In this document: one piece after another, positions 7,784 to 17,418 of the stretch
Numbering within the stretch: the stretch's first letter is position 1
Layout: every line of letters starts with the position of its first letter
Source of the DNA: Dolichospermum sp. LEGE 00240
GTDB lineage: Bacteria > Cyanobacteriota > Cyanobacteriia > Cyanobacteriales > Nostocaceae
DNA length: 64,000 nt
Assembly: GCF_015207875.1 (NCBI RefSeq)
Contig: NZ_JADEVZ010000018.1
Location: 1-64,000 of the forward strand
Direction of reading: 5' to 3'
The notes under the pieces: model-generated
What the model was told of the DNA's origin: nothing
What the model saw: only the letters and a program-made list of their open reading frames with translations
The model's database searches: none
Program-made: the position numbers and the translations under genes

Positions 7784-8734
7784 ATGACTACAGTTTTTCA
7801 AGAAGATTCATTAACCACAAAAAACCGTTCGGAAATAGATAGAAATCTAGATCGCAGCTTTATTTGGATAACCCGAATTTTTGCCCTAGCGATCGCTGCT
7901 ATTCTATTATGGATTGCCTGGCAAATTACTACTAGTGCTTTACCAGCTATCCAAAAATTCGGGATTAATTTCTTTTTTACCAGCAGTTGGAACCCTGTTA
8001 ATAATGAATATGGGGTACTCCCAGCAATTTACGGAACTCTCATCAGTTCTTTGATTGGACTGATTTTAACCCTCCCTATTGGTGTAGGAACAGCAATTTT
8101 ATTGAGTGAGAATTTTCTCCCCCCCCAAGTAAATTTAGTTCTGGTATTTTTAGTAGAACTCCTAGCAGCTATTCCCAGTGTTGTTTATGGAGTTTGGGGA
8201 ATTTTTGTCTTAATCCCTATGTTAAAAAATTTAGGCACATGGCTACATACTTATCTAGGCTGGTTGCCAATTTTTAGTTCTGCACCCACTGGACCAGGGA
8301 TGTTACCAGCAGGAGTAATACTAGCAATTATGATTTTGCCAATTATCACGGCTATCTCTCGTGATGCCTTGATTTCTGTACCTTCAAGTCTGCGTCAAGC
8401 CGCTTTAGGAATAGGTGCAACCCGTTGGGAAACCATTTTTCAAGTTATTATTCCTGCTGCCTTTTCTGGCATTGTCAGTGCGGTAATGTTGGCACTTGGG
8501 AGGGCAATGGGTGAAACAATGGCTGTGACAATGTTAATAGGTAATGCTAATAATATTAATATCTCTCTCTTAGCACCAGCGAATACGATTTCCTCTTTAT
8601 TGGCAAATCAATTTGCGGAAGCTAATGGGTTACAAATTGCGGCTTTAATGTATGCAGCTTTAGTTTTATTTATCTTAACAATGATCGTCAATATTCTGGC
8701 GGATTTTATTGTGGCACGAGTGCGGCGAATTTAG
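7784..8734 (+). CDS. pstC: phosphate ABC transporter permease PstC
   Basis: A 316-residue inner-membrane permease with six hydrophobic segments. Family features include the N-terminal cytoplasmic stretch, FFFTSSWNPVNNEYGVLPAIYGTL, IPSVVYGVWG and the EAA-type loop ALGIGATRWETIFQVIIPAA that docks the ATPase. With PstA it forms the phosphate channel. Second gene of the pst operon. A palindromic repeat (8743-8808) separates it from pstA. Confidence 0.95.
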   Translation: MTTVFQEDSLTTKNRSEIDRNLDRSFIWITRIFALAIAAILLWIAWQITTSALPAIQKFGINFFFTSSWNPVNNEYGVLPAIYGTLISSLIGLILTLPIGVGTAILLSENFLPPQVNLVLVFLVELLAAIPSVVYGVWGIFVLIPMLKNLGTWLHTYLGWLPIFSSAPTGPGMLPAGVILAIMILPIITAISRDALISVPSSLRQAALGIGATRWETIFQVIIPAAFSGIVSAVMLALGRAMGETMAVTMLIGNANNINISLLAPANTISSLLANQFAEANGLQIAALMYAALVLFILTMIVNILADFIVARVRRI

Positions 8735-8742
8735 AAGGTATA

Positions 8743-8808
8743 AGATCCCCGACTTCTTTGATTGATTGTGTCCACAAAATATAAATTGATCTCAGAAGTC
8801 GGGGATCT
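8743..8808. repeat. AGATCCCCGACTTCT inverted repeat
   Basis: A 15-bp perfect inverted repeat (8743-8757 with 8794-8808) lies in the pstC-pstA gap. A shorter hairpin of the same sequence occurs at 31235-31265. It could form a stem in the pst mRNA and modulate the ratio of pstSC to pstAB; that is inference. Confidence 0.75.
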
Positions 8809-8866
8809 GAGGATAAACGCAGATAATTTTGTATTTTATGAAATTAGTAAATATATTGGTTAAATT

Positions 8867-9748
8867 ATGAATTCTTTGTTTCCGCGAGGAAGCCTGACTC
8901 GTTCTCTTTCGTCTCCTCGAACATTAGTTAATATGGTCATGACTGGATTAGCTTTTGTTTGTGGAGTTTTGGCACTGATTCCTTTATTGGCAATGCTTTA
9001 TTATGTAGTAATTAGAGGGTTTAGTAGTTTAGATATCCATGTTTTTACACAGTTGCCACCTCCTCCCTTTGGTAAAAATGGCGGCTTTGGAAATGCCATT
9101 TTGGGAACATTATTAATGGTAGGAATTGCTGCGATAATTAGTGTTCCTGTTGGTGTGTTGGCGGCAATTTATTTAAGTGAGTTTAGTTCTCAAAGAATTG
9201 CCAGATGGATACGTTTCGCTACTAATGTTCTCAGTGGAGTTCCCTCGATCATTGCTGGGGTATTTGCCTATGGAATTGTGGTTTTAACCTTAGTAAAATT
9301 GAATTTAGGCTCTTATTCAGCCCTGGGAGGTGGAGTCGCCCTAGCAATTTTAATGTTACCGATTATTGTGCGAACTACAGACGAGGCTTTGCAATTAGTG
9401 TCTCAAGATTTACGACAAGCATCTATTGGACTAGGAAGCACTAATTTGCAAACTGTGATCTTGGTGGTATTACCAACTGCCTTACCTGCAATTGCCACTG
9501 GTTCTATTTTAGCGATCGCTCGTGCTGCTGGAGAAACTGCACCATTACTATTTACGGCTCTTTTTTCTTCTTTTTGGCCAGATAGTATCCTCAAACCAAC
9601 TGCTTCTCTAGCGGTTTTAGTATACAACTTTGCCACTTCTCCCTATCAAACTTGGCAATCTTTAGCTTGGGCTGCGTCTTTAATTCTTGTATTCATGGTT
9701 TTAATTACTAGTATTATTGCTCGCTGGGTTACTAGAAAAAAAAATTAA
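8867..9748 (+). CDS. pstA: phosphate ABC transporter permease PstA
   Basis: A 293-residue membrane permease with about six hydrophobic segments. It carries PstA features: [37 protein letters not shown] and the docking loop [23 protein letters not shown]. Partner of PstC in the phosphate transporter. Its stop lies 43 bases before the preferred pstB ATG. Confidence 0.95.
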   Translation: MNSLFPRGSLTRSLSSPRTLVNMVMTGLAFVCGVLALIPLLAMLYYVVIRGFSSLDIHVFTQLPPPPFGKNGGFGNAILGTLLMVGIAAIISVPVGVLAAIYLSEFSSQRIARWIRFATNVLSGVPSIIAGVFAYGIVVLTLVKLNLGSYSALGGGVALAILMLPIIVRTTDEALQLVSQDLRQASIGLGSTNLQTVILVVLPTALPAIATGSILAIARAAGETAPLLFTALFSSFWPDSILKPTASLAVLVYNFATSPYQTWQSLAWAASLILVFMVLITSIIARWVTRKKN

Positions 9749-9791
9749 TTTAGCTATCACCAAAAAAAACTTTTTCATCAAACCCGATTTT

Positions 9792-10598
9792 ATGAATACT
9801 ATCATTAGCACAATTAATGGAACTGAATCGGTTTTACGCACAGAAAACTTAAATATCTATTATGGCAATTTTTTGGCTTTACAAAATGTTTGGTTAGATA
9901 TTCCTAAAAATCGAGTCACCGCTTTTATCGGTCCTTCCGGTTGTGGTAAAACTACCTTATTGCGATGTTATAATCGGCTAAATGATCTAATTGACTCATT
10001 TAGAGCCGAAGGTAAAGTTTATTTCTACGACAAAAATATCTATGCACAGAATATTGATCCTGTAGAAGTGCGAAGACGCATTGGTATGGTATTTCAAAAA
10101 CCCAACCCCTTCCCCAAGTCAATTTATGAAAATATTGCCTTTGGTGCGAGAATCAATGGCTACAGAGGTGATATGAATGAATTGGTGGAACGGAGTTTGC
10201 GACAGGCGGCTTTGTGGGATGAAGTCAAGGATAAATTGCGACAAAATGGGTTATCATTATCCGGTGGACAACAACAGCGTTTATGTATTGCGCGGGCGAT
10301 CGCTGTCCAACCAGAAGTTATCCTGATGGATGAACCATGTTCTGCCCTTGATCCTATCTCTACTGCACGGATAGAAGAACTAATTCACGAACTCAAAGAA
10401 CAATATACCATCGTCATTGTCACCCACAATATGCACCAAGCATCACGAGTATCTGATAAAACCGCGTTTTTTAACGTTAAAGCTTCCGAAACAGGTGGAC
10501 GTAGTGGCTACTTAGTAGAGTACAACTCAACTGAGATGATTTTCAGTGATCCTCAACAGGAAGACACCAAAGCTTACATTAACGGTAAATTTGGTTAA
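9792..10598 (+). CDS. pstB: phosphate ABC transporter ATPase PstB
   Basis: The ATP-hydrolysing subunit of the Pst phosphate importer. Motifs: Walker [10 protein letters not shown]-loop [18 protein letters not shown], signature LSGGQQQR, Walker B VILMDEP, switch His in THNMHQA. The frame is open from 9717, but the first 25 codons overlap pstA and are not family-like; the ATG at 9792 (MNTIIST) gives a standard 268-residue protein. No phoU gene follows. Confidence 0.96.
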   Translation: MNTIISTINGTESVLRTENLNIYYGNFLALQNVWLDIPKNRVTAFIGPSGCGKTTLLRCYNRLNDLIDSFRAEGKVYFYDKNIYAQNIDPVEVRRRIGMVFQKPNPFPKSIYENIAFGARINGYRGDMNELVERSLRQAALWDEVKDKLRQNGLSLSGGQQQRLCIARAIAVQPEVILMDEPCSALDPISTARIEELIHELKEQYTIVIVTHNMHQASRVSDKTAFFNVKASETGGRSGYLVEYNSTEMIFSDPQQEDTKAYINGKFG

Positions 10599-10735
10599 TT
10601 CTTTTATCTAAAATTAACTTAATTTGAGCATCTATGTTAACCTTGTGGCTGTAATCCTTGATTTAAGGTGATTTAGAAGTTATTAGATCCTAACTTGTTG
10701 CCAACCAAACATGATTTTAATAGCAGATTAATGTG

Positions 10736-12310
10736 ATGAATATAGCTAATTTCCCGTGGCTGACGACGATTATTTTATTTCCCATAGCCGCATCACTACT
10801 CCTTCCCATCATCCCAGATAAAGATGGAAAAACCGTGCGCTGGTATTCTCTCATTGTCGGGTTGATAGATTTTGTCCTCATTGTCTGCGCTTTTTATACT
10901 GGATACGATTTCTCTAATCCCGATTTGCAACTGGTGGAAAGCTATCCCTGGGTTCCCCAATTGGGCTTAAATTGGTCTTTAGGGGTTGATGGCTTATCCA
11001 TGCCCCTAGTTCTCTTAACAGGATTTATTACCACTCTGGCAATCTTAGCAGCTTGGCCTGTCACACTAAAGCCGAAATTGTTTTATTTCCTAATTTTGGC
11101 AATGTATGGCGGTCAAATTGCCGTTTTTGCCGTCCAGGATATGCTGTTATTTTTCCTGGTGTGGGAATTGGAACTTGTCCCCATATACTTCCTGTTGTCA
11201 ATTTGGGGCGGGAAAAAACGCCAATATGCAGCGACTAAATTTATTTTGTACACCGCTGGTGGTTCGCTGTTTATTTTGCTGTCTTCCTTGACAATGGGGT
11301 TTTATGGCGATACAGTGACATTCGATATGCGATCGCTGGCCTTAAAAGATTTTGGACTCAATTTACAACTTTTACTCTACGCTGGCTTCCTGATTGCCTA
11401 CGCTGTCAAGTTGCCTATCATTCCCCTCCATACCTGGCTACCAGATGCCCACGGTGAGGCTACAGCCCCCGTGCATATGTTACTAGCAGGTATTTTGTTA
11501 AAAATGGGTGGTTATGCCTTAATTCGCATGAATGCCCAAATGCTACCCGATGCCCACGCTTACGTTGCCCCAGTGTTAGTAGTTTTGGGGGTAGTAAATA
11601 TCATCTACGCTGCCCTAACCTCCTTTGCCCAAAGGAATTTAAAACGGAAAATTGCCTACTCTTCAATTTCCCACATGGGCTTTGTTCTCATTGGGATTGC
11701 CTCTTTCACCGACTTGGGTTTAAGTGGCGCAGTTTTACAAATGGTTTCTCACGGCTTAATTGGGGCAAGTTTGTTCTTTTTAGTCGGTGCAACTTACGAT
11801 CGCACACACACCCTCATGTTAGATGAAATGGGTGGTGTCGGTAAGAAAATGCAAAAGATTTTCGCCATGTTTACAACCTGTTCAATGGCTTCTTTAGCAT
11901 TACCAGGAATGAGCGGTTTTGTCGCCGAATTAATGGTATTTGTCGGCTTTGCCACCAGTGATGCTTATAACTCGACATTTAAAGTCATTGTCATTTTCTT
12001 GATGGCTGTTGGTGTGATTTTAACGCCAATTTATCTCCTTTCAATGTTGCGCGAAATTTTCTACGGACAAGAAAATGAAGAGTTAGTTTCTCATCAAAAT
12101 TTGATAGACGCTGAACCCCGTGAAGTCTTTATCATTGCTTGTTTGTTAATACCTATTATTGGTATTGGTTTTTATCCCAAATTGCTAACCCAAATGTACG
12201 ACGCTACAACTGTACAATTAACAGCAAGATTGCGTGATTCTGTACCAACCTTAGCCGCAACCAAAGCAGTACAAAATGTCTCTTTGAGTGCGCCGATAAT
12301 TGGTAATTAA
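10736..12310 (+). CDS. ndhD: NAD(P)H-quinone oxidoreductase subunit 4 (NdhD)
   Basis: A 524-residue polytopic membrane protein with about 14 hydrophobic segments, the proton-pumping antiporter-like NdhD subunit of the cyanobacterial NDH-1 complex in respiration and cyclic electron flow. Typical stretches include [36 protein letters not shown] with the conserved Glu, [18 protein letters not shown], and [20 protein letters not shown] lies directly before the ATG; the ATG is preferred. Followed by a good terminator. The paralogue type (NdhD1 or D2) was not resolved. Confidence 0.95.
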   Translation: MNIANFPWLTTIILFPIAASLLLPIIPDKDGKTVRWYSLIVGLIDFVLIVCAFYTGYDFSNPDLQLVESYPWVPQLGLNWSLGVDGLSMPLVLLTGFITTLAILAAWPVTLKPKLFYFLILAMYGGQIAVFAVQDMLLFFLVWELELVPIYFLLSIWGGKKRQYAATKFILYTAGGSLFILLSSLTMGFYGDTVTFDMRSLALKDFGLNLQLLLYAGFLIAYAVKLPIIPLHTWLPDAHGEATAPVHMLLAGILLKMGGYALIRMNAQMLPDAHAYVAPVLVVLGVVNIIYAALTSFAQRNLKRKIAYSSISHMGFVLIGIASFTDLGLSGAVLQMVSHGLIGASLFFLVGATYDRTHTLMLDEMGGVGKKMQKIFAMFTTCSMASLALPGMSGFVAELMVFVGFATSDAYNSTFKVIVIFLMAVGVILTPIYLLSMLREIFYGQENEELVSHQNLIDAEPREVFIIACLLIPIIGIGFYPKLLTQMYDATTVQLTARLRDSVPTLAATKAVQNVSLSAPIIGN

Positions 12311-12326
12311 TTTGTAATTACAACTG

Positions 12327-12353
12327 GGGTGGGTTTGATACCCGCCCTTTTTT
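12327..12353 (+). terminator. ndhD terminator
   Basis: A GC-rich stem (GGGTGGGT pairing with ACCCGCCC, loop TTGAT) immediately followed by TTTTTTG, 16 bases after the ndhD stop. It is a classic intrinsic terminator. Confidence 0.85.
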
Positions 12354-12405
12354 GTTTCGTGCAGAGTCGCTAAGTAGTCGGACAAAATTAAATTCACTCG
12401 TTGGT

Positions 12406-12633
12406 TTAATTGATGCTGTTTAAGTCCCATTCATTTGTTTCTATGACGCGACGGTGGGAAAATAATTTGCGGTGAGTCCAATGGATACTCAAGAAAATTA
12501 AACTTACCAAGGTGAGCATGAGGACTTTGAAAACTGTAACATAAGCATATAAATGCCATAAAACTCGATGTATTGAAAATATGCGGAATAAGTTCTGGAA
12601 ATCTTGAATCTCCATCTGTTTTGCTAGGTTCAT
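12406..12633 (-). CDS. small single-pass membrane protein
   Basis: A 75-residue protein with one hydrophobic segment (about residues 36-51) and a basic C-terminal side. It has no recognised domain. It is convergent to ndhD and divergent from the aldolase gene. It may be a real small membrane protein, but coding support is limited to length, ATG and composition. Confidence 0.45.
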   Translation of the reverse strand: MNLAKQMEIQDFQNLFRIFSIHRVLWHLYAYVTVFKVLMLTLVSLIFLSIHWTHRKLFSHRRVIETNEWDLNSIN

Positions 12634-12786
12634 TTTAAACTACGGTAATCCGATAGATTTAGTGATATATATAATATGACATAGATTGAGTGAATAAGCA
12701 AGATGGAATGTTAAGATTCTGTTCCTAGGTTATGTTTATATTTGAGGTTTTTAACCTCTTAGTTGCAAGTCACAGTCACAGTAAGA

Positions 12787-13434
12787 ATGTCTAATCAAGT
12801 TTGGTTGTCACAGTTAAAATTACATCGAGCGATCGCTGTTGTTCGCGCCCCGAAGATGGTATGGGGTGAGAAAATGGCTTTAGCTGTAGCATCTGGAGGA
12901 ATGCAGTTAATTGAAATTACCTGGAATAGCGATCGCGCACCAGAATTAATTGCCCAACTCCGTGCTAAATTACCTAACTGTATGATTGGTACGGGGACTT
13001 TATTTAACGTTCAACAATTACAAGAGGCGATCGCCTGTGGGGCGCAATTTCTCTTCAGTCCCCACACTGATCTAGATATGATTCAAGCTGCATTAACCGC
13101 AAATATCCCCATTATTCCCGGTGCATTGACACCTACAGAAATTATTACTGCTTGGAATCATGGTGCAAGTTGTGTCAAGGTGTTTCCGGTGCAAGCAGTG
13201 GGCGGAACTAGCTATATCAAGAGTTTACAGGGACCTCTTGGGCATATTCCCTTAATTCCTACGGGGGGTATAACATTAGAAAATGCTCAAGATTTTTTAC
13301 AAGTTGGTGCAGTAGCAGTGGGATTAAGTGGCGAATTATTCCCGAAAAAATGTGTATTAGAAGAAAATTGGGATGGGATTATTGAACAAGCAAAGAACTT
13401 AAAACAGCGCCTACTAACACTGGATATTAAGTAG
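12787..13434 (+). CDS. eda: KDPG/KHG aldolase (2-keto-4-hydroxyglutarate aldolase)
   Basis: A class I aldolase cleaving 2-keto-3-deoxy-6-phosphogluconate to pyruvate and glyceraldehyde 3-phosphate (Entner-Doudoroff pathway) and/or 4-hydroxy-2-oxoglutarate. From the ATG at 12787 it has 215 residues: active-site Glu43 in LIEITW, GTGTLF, and Schiff-base Lys131 in CVKVFPVQAVGG, then PTGGI phosphate loop. A TTG eight codons upstream is less likely. A small hairpin (12744-12758) precedes the gene. Confidence 0.92.
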   Translation: MSNQVWLSQLKLHRAIAVVRAPKMVWGEKMALAVASGGMQLIEITWNSDRAPELIAQLRAKLPNCMIGTGTLFNVQQLQEAIACGAQFLFSPHTDLDMIQAALTANIPIIPGALTPTEIITAWNHGASCVKVFPVQAVGGTSYIKSLQGPLGHIPLIPTGGITLENAQDFLQVGAVAVGLSGELFPKKCVLEENWDGIIEQAKNLKQRLLTLDIK

Positions 13435-13572
13435 CTTTGTTTAGTAAAAGTTAATTTTATATTAAAAAAGCACCAATATAGATGTATACAGTATAGAGTA
13501 TGAGGCTAAGTGTTAATGATTACATTTATACTTATTAGTATTTGTAACTCAAGTTGAGGTAAATGTAAGAGT

Positions 13573-14298
13573 ATGTCCTTTGAATCATTTATAATGCCGC
13601 TCTTGTCTTTCATTATGAGTATAGTTTCAATTTATGCAGACTCAAAGGACAGCAGGCAAAAATGGCTAAAACATATCATAATTTCTGGACTAGTTTTAAC
13701 TTGTGGATTTAGTATTTATTTTGGAGTGCAGAAAGATACAGAAAATCAACTAGAGAAAGATAAACTATCTGAAAAAATTAAGCAATTGGAAAATAATACA
13801 ACTCAGATAAGTAATAATACGAATGATATAAAGAAAATACTCACTGAGCGTGGATTTACAATTAATAAAGCTCAATCGGCAACTCTTGATACTGTCCAAC
13901 AGAGTAACCAGGCAAATGACGAATTAATTCCAGAACTTCAACAAAATAGGGGAAACAAAGAATTAATCACAGTTCAGTATTTTCCTAAAGATGTTGATCC
14001 CGATATCATTCGGGAGACTCTACAAAAATTAGGATTTAAATTGGAAATTGGGAACCCTAAAATTACAGAGGTTTCTACAAACTCGATTTGGTTTGGCGAA
14101 AAAGTAAAAGTTGAGGATGTCAGACTTATAGCTTACACTATGATCCGTGCTGGTGTCCAGATTAAAGCCATAAGACCATTTAGAAATTTATCAGAAAAAA
14201 ATTCTTTATTAATTCAAATTGGATCTGATGCTCAGATTCAAGATATTCAGCCTTTAACTGTAGAGAAGATTCGTGAAACTTCTCAATTTACAAGGTAA
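13573..14298 (+). CDS. membrane-anchored coiled-coil protein of unknown function
   Basis: A 241-residue protein: two hydrophobic segments (about 4-21 and 33-51), a coiled coil rich in Glu/Lys/Asn (about 56-92), a linker, and a C-terminal alpha/beta part (about 130-235) with the pattern IRETLQKLGFKLEIG and SLLIQIGSD, loosely reminiscent of SPOR-like or other small ligand-binding domains. No close family was recognised. It stands alone, before a hairpin-rich remnant. Confidence 0.6.
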   Translation: MSFESFIMPLLSFIMSIVSIYADSKDSRQKWLKHIIISGLVLTCGFSIYFGVQKDTENQLEKDKLSEKIKQLENNTTQISNNTNDIKKILTERGFTINKAQSATLDTVQQSNQANDELIPELQQNRGNKELITVQYFPKDVDPDIIRETLQKLGFKLEIGNPKITEVSTNSIWFGEKVKVEDVRLIAYTMIRAGVQIKAIRPFRNLSEKNSLLIQIGSDAQIQDIQPLTVEKIRETSQFTR

Positions 14299-14469
14299 GA
14301 AGTTTCTTGATCTAGTTCTAGTTCTATTTTTTTCATGATTAGTCATTATTGAAGTACAGAGACTCTTTATTATAGCATATTTGAGGAGTATTTTTCCTAT
14401 TTTCAATCTCTCTATACTCATAATTAATAATACATGATAATTAGGGATAGAGCGCATTGCTGATATCTA

Positions 14470-14770
14470 TCAACTGAAGCAAGGGAATAAATTCCCTGTC
14501 TCATAGCTAAAATCCGTTAAAACGGACTAATAAATTTCCCTAGTTTTTAGGGTTCTTCGGTTCTTTTTATGGAAAACCTGGTTCAAAACCATTGAAAGCC
14601 TTATTGTGTAGGCATTTCATTGAAAATATGGTCATAATTTTTTATAACCCCTGCCCCGTAAGGGTTTTGTTATAATCAATCCTCAATTACCATAAAAACA
14701 ACGCAAGAGCCGTTTTTAGTCATCTTTAGATGACTTTAGCTATTAGCCAGGAACTTAAGTTCCTGGCGGG
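14470..14770 (-). mobile_element. putative miniature IS200/IS605-like element without transposase
   Basis: About 300 bases with no ORF but several hairpins: a 20-bp palindrome CCAGGAACTTAAGTTCCTGG (14747-14766), near-palindrome AGTCATCTTTAGATGACT (14718-14735), TCCGTT/AACGGA (14513-14526) and GGGAATAAATTCCC (14483-14496). Order and sequence resemble, from memory, left and right ends of cyanobacterial IS200/IS605 tnpB elements read on the minus strand, with the tnpB body missing. About 85 bases (roughly 14548-14632) recur inverted at 52443-52520. Confidence 0.5.
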
Positions 14771-14802
14771 GTGGGGTTTTTACGACTGATTACACTCTAG
14801 GA

Positions 14803-15837
14803 TTAAACGCCGGCATGACCTAATGCAATACCCGTCACCAACATTCCCAACACCAAAAACGGTTGGGCGCTGGCTTGATATTTGACATCATTGGCTATGG
14901 GGTCACGAAGAAAATACATATCTTGGAAAGTGATTTGGGGAATGATTAATAACACGAGAATGGCTGCATATAAATTCTCGTGAATACTCACCAAATAACC
15001 TGCGACCAAACCTTGAAATAAGTCAATCATGACTACACAAATCAAAGCCGCAGTTTTTATCCCAAACATAACTGGTAATGATTGTAATCCCAATTGGCGA
15101 TCGCCTTCCACACTTTTAAAATCATTGACAATGGCAATCCCTAAACCTGCCAAACTGTAAAATAGAGTCAGAATCACAATTTTCCAATTCAATTCCCCAA
15201 ATAAAGCATGACCAGCCCACCAAGGTAAAGCAATGTAACTTGCACCTAAAGCATAGTTTCCTAGCCAACCATTTTGTTTTAATTTCAATGGTGGTGCAGA
15301 ATAGATATAGGCAATGAAACTACCAAAAACAGACAATAGTAAAACATTAGGAACTGAATGACCTGCCCATAAATCTAAGGTGTAGGCTACCCCATATCCT
15401 AGTAATAGTAAAACCACGAATTGGCTAACTACTTGCTTTTCCGAAATTGCCCCCGAAGGGATAGGACGGTAAGGTTCGTTAATCGCGTCAATTTCCCGGT
15501 CATAATAATCATTAATAGTTTGGGTATAACCAGTTAATAAAGGACCCGAAAGCAACATACATAGGGCAGACTTCAAAACATTTTCTAAAGTCCAGGTATA
15601 GTTACCAGAAGAAGCCGCACCACAGACCACACCCCAAATTAGGGGAATCCAGGTAATCGGTTTCATCAATTGCAGACGAATTTTCCAAATAGAAGTTTCT
15701 CCAGCGCTCGCACCTTTCATTCCCAGCAATTGCCGAGTTTTAGCATTGCGGTCTTCTGTGATTATTACCTCTGGATTTGCAGATTCCATAGACTCATTCG
15801 GCTGCGAATTGGGATTAATAGGAGTTGATTCAGACAT
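14803..15837 (-). CDS. chlG: chlorophyll synthase ChlG
   Basis: A 344-residue UbiA-family prenyltransferase that esterifies chlorophyllide a with phytyl or geranylgeranyl diphosphate in the membrane. The two Asp-rich motifs are NDYYDREIDAINEP and NDFKSVEGDRQLG, with about eight to nine hydrophobic segments. The soluble N-terminus (about 55 residues) precedes the typical WKIRLQLMKPITWIPLIWG start of the core. Downstream of the ArsA-like gene on the same strand. Confidence 0.96.
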   Translation of the reverse strand: MSESTPINPNSQPNESMESANPEVIITEDRNAKTRQLLGMKGASAGETSIWKIRLQLMKPITWIPLIWGVVCGAASSGNYTWTLENVLKSALCMLLSGPLLTGYTQTINDYYDREIDAINEPYRPIPSGAISEKQVVSQFVVLLLLGYGVAYTLDLWAGHSVPNVLLLSVFGSFIAYIYSAPPLKLKQNGWLGNYALGASYIALPWWAGHALFGELNWKIVILTLFYSLAGLGIAIVNDFKSVEGDRQLGLQSLPVMFGIKTAALICVVMIDLFQGLVAGYLVSIHENLYAAILVLLIIPQITFQDMYFLRDPIANDVKYQASAQPFLVLGMLVTGIALGHAGV

Positions 15838-15901
15838 AAGGTGTAATGGTAATTGGGGAAGAGGTGATTGGTAATAAGTAATTGGTAATTGGAAAAACTT
15901 T

Positions 15902-15935
15902 TACCCATTACCCATTACCTATTACCTATTACCTA
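15902..15935. repeat. heptamer tandem repeat (STRR)
   Basis: Successive ATTACCC/ATTACCT heptamers in the chlG-ArsA gap, a short tandemly repeated sequence of the type seen in Nostocales. Confidence 0.75.
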
Positions 15936-17033
15936 AAAAGAAATTATCAAATAACTATTTTGAAACTTTGCACCAGTGACAGGCTTACCACTTAAAGCCG
16001 GGGGAAGGAAGATATTACGCCTTTGATCTCCGGCTTCTACGGTGACTTCTGGACCCTGTTGAATAAGCTTGACTTGTTTTTTGTCGAAACCAGGTAAAAA
16101 TAGGCGTACTTGGCGATTATGCACGTCAATTTCAATGGGTGGGTTAGCTTGTAATGCTTGTTCAGCAAGGTTGGGTAAAGCATCTATCAGAGGTTGCCAT
16201 TCCCCATTGACAACATCAGGAACTATGCTCACAGGTAGAGGTGCAAATCCCTCGGATAAATTGGTATTTTCTCCACCAGGAACTAAAATTGCTCCACCAA
16301 CAGTTAAACCAATTTGTTGAGCGCTTCCCCACAGATAGCGGGAATTTGCCACATCAATAGGTTCTGATGTTGTCACCAAAAAAGCAGCAACCCGCCGAGG
16401 ATTAGCTAAGGCAGCTTTACCTTCTTGGAGAAAATTATTAACTTGGTTAGTGGGTTGAGAGAAATTATCAGCAGTCCAATTAAAATTAAACAGGCTGCTA
16501 ATTAAAGGTTGCGTGACGGGAGATTCGGAAATTGTTTTCCCTAAATCGGAGTTAACAAACAATTGTCGGAATCGTCTCATATACCAACTTAAAGATTCTG
16601 GCATTCCCAACATTCGCAAACTGGCAGCGTCCCCCGTGCCATCATAAATAATCGCGTCATATTTGCCACTAGCATCATATTCACGAATCGCATTGAGAGC
16701 GAGGGCGTTATCCATGCCCGGTAATACTACCAATTCTTGCCCATAAACCTCTTTAAAAATTGGTGTGCGGAGGTATTGAGCCTCCAATTTTTTCACTTCT
16801 TCCCAGTTGCGTTCTAGCAGTACAGATGCTTGAAACTGTACTGCTTGGAGATTGGGAGAGATGTCTTGGGGGTCAGAAGTCAGAGGAGTATTGAGTAGAA
16901 TTGACAAAGTTGGATCTGCTAGTCCTGCTAGGAGTACCCGTTTACCTTGTGTTGCCAAACTAATGGCTGCGGCGATCGCTATCTTACTGCGAGCGATGCC
17001 GTTTTTGCCCAAAAATGTCAGTATCAAGGCCAT
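15933..17033 (-). CDS. ArsA/GET3-like ATPase with C-terminal HSP20-like domain
   Basis: A 366-residue protein of the ArsA/Get3 P-loop superfamily. The N-terminal motif is GKNGIARSK instead of the usual GKGGxGKT/S, so the phosphate-binding Lys of the Walker A motif appears replaced by Arg; a DGTGD segment follows in the core. The last 80 or so residues (VHNRQVRLFLPGFDKKQV... TVEAGDQRRNIFLPP) look like the HSP20-like beta-sandwich often fused to plant and cyanobacterial ArsA-like proteins. Possible role in delivery of membrane or pigment proteins; inferred from the family and from its place before chlG. Confidence 0.75.
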   Translation of the reverse strand: MALILTFLGKNGIARSKIAIAAAISLATQGKRVLLAGLADPTLSILLNTPLTSDPQDISPNLQAVQFQASVLLERNWEEVKKLEAQYLRTPIFKEVYGQELVVLPGMDNALALNAIREYDASGKYDAIIYDGTGDAASLRMLGMPESLSWYMRRFRQLFVNSDLGKTISESPVTQPLISSLFNFNWTADNFSQPTNQVNNFLQEGKAALANPRRVAAFLVTTSEPIDVANSRYLWGSAQQIGLTVGGAILVPGGENTNLSEGFAPLPVSIVPDVVNGEWQPLIDALPNLAEQALQANPPIEIDVHNRQVRLFLPGFDKKQVKLIQQGPEVTVEAGDQRRNIFLPPALSGKPVTGAKFQNSYLIISF

Positions 17034-17118
17034 TACTCAATTTCCAATTTTGCCGATCTTGTCAATAACAACTTAGCACTCAACCAATCTTCTTAGCCTC
17101 TGCTATAAGTTGTTTTGA

Positions 17119-17310
17119 CTAAGCTGGTTTGATTTCATCTTCAAAAAACCAAGTGGAAGAGTTGTCGTCAAACTTCACCACCACACCAATTCCCCGACCA
17201 TCTGTGACTTTGTAGCCCTCGATAATGCCGATTTTTCCGAGTTTTTGAGCGATAGGAGAGGATACGCGATCGCGCAAACGAATCACCTTAACTTTCTGTC
17301 CGATGTCCAT
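17119..17310 (-). CDS. petP: cytochrome b6f subunit PetP-like (DUF2862)
   Basis: A 63-residue SH3-like protein starting MDIGQKVKVIRLRDRV and ending with WFFEDEIKP, the pattern of the small cyanobacterial DUF2862 family, which includes the PetP subunit of cytochrome b6f. It is full length for that family and is peripheral and soluble (no membrane segment). It lies upstream of the ArsA-like and chlG genes on the same strand. Assignment to PetP is by family recall. Confidence 0.7.
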   Translation of the reverse strand: MDIGQKVKVIRLRDRVSSPIAQKLGKIGIIEGYKVTDGRGIGVVVKFDDNSSTWFFEDEIKPA

Positions 17311-17418
17311 GATCTAGTTAAAATAAAATAATCCAAATCTCAGTGTAGCTGAATCTGGCACTCTGTTTTCACTGTTCATGGCTTAAAATTAAATCAGTAA
17401 GCAAGTAGGTATACTCTT

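Noticed and set aside
9717-9791. PstB start at 9717 overlapping pstA
   Set aside because: The first 25 residues are not family-like and overlap pstA; the ATG at 9792 gives the normal length.
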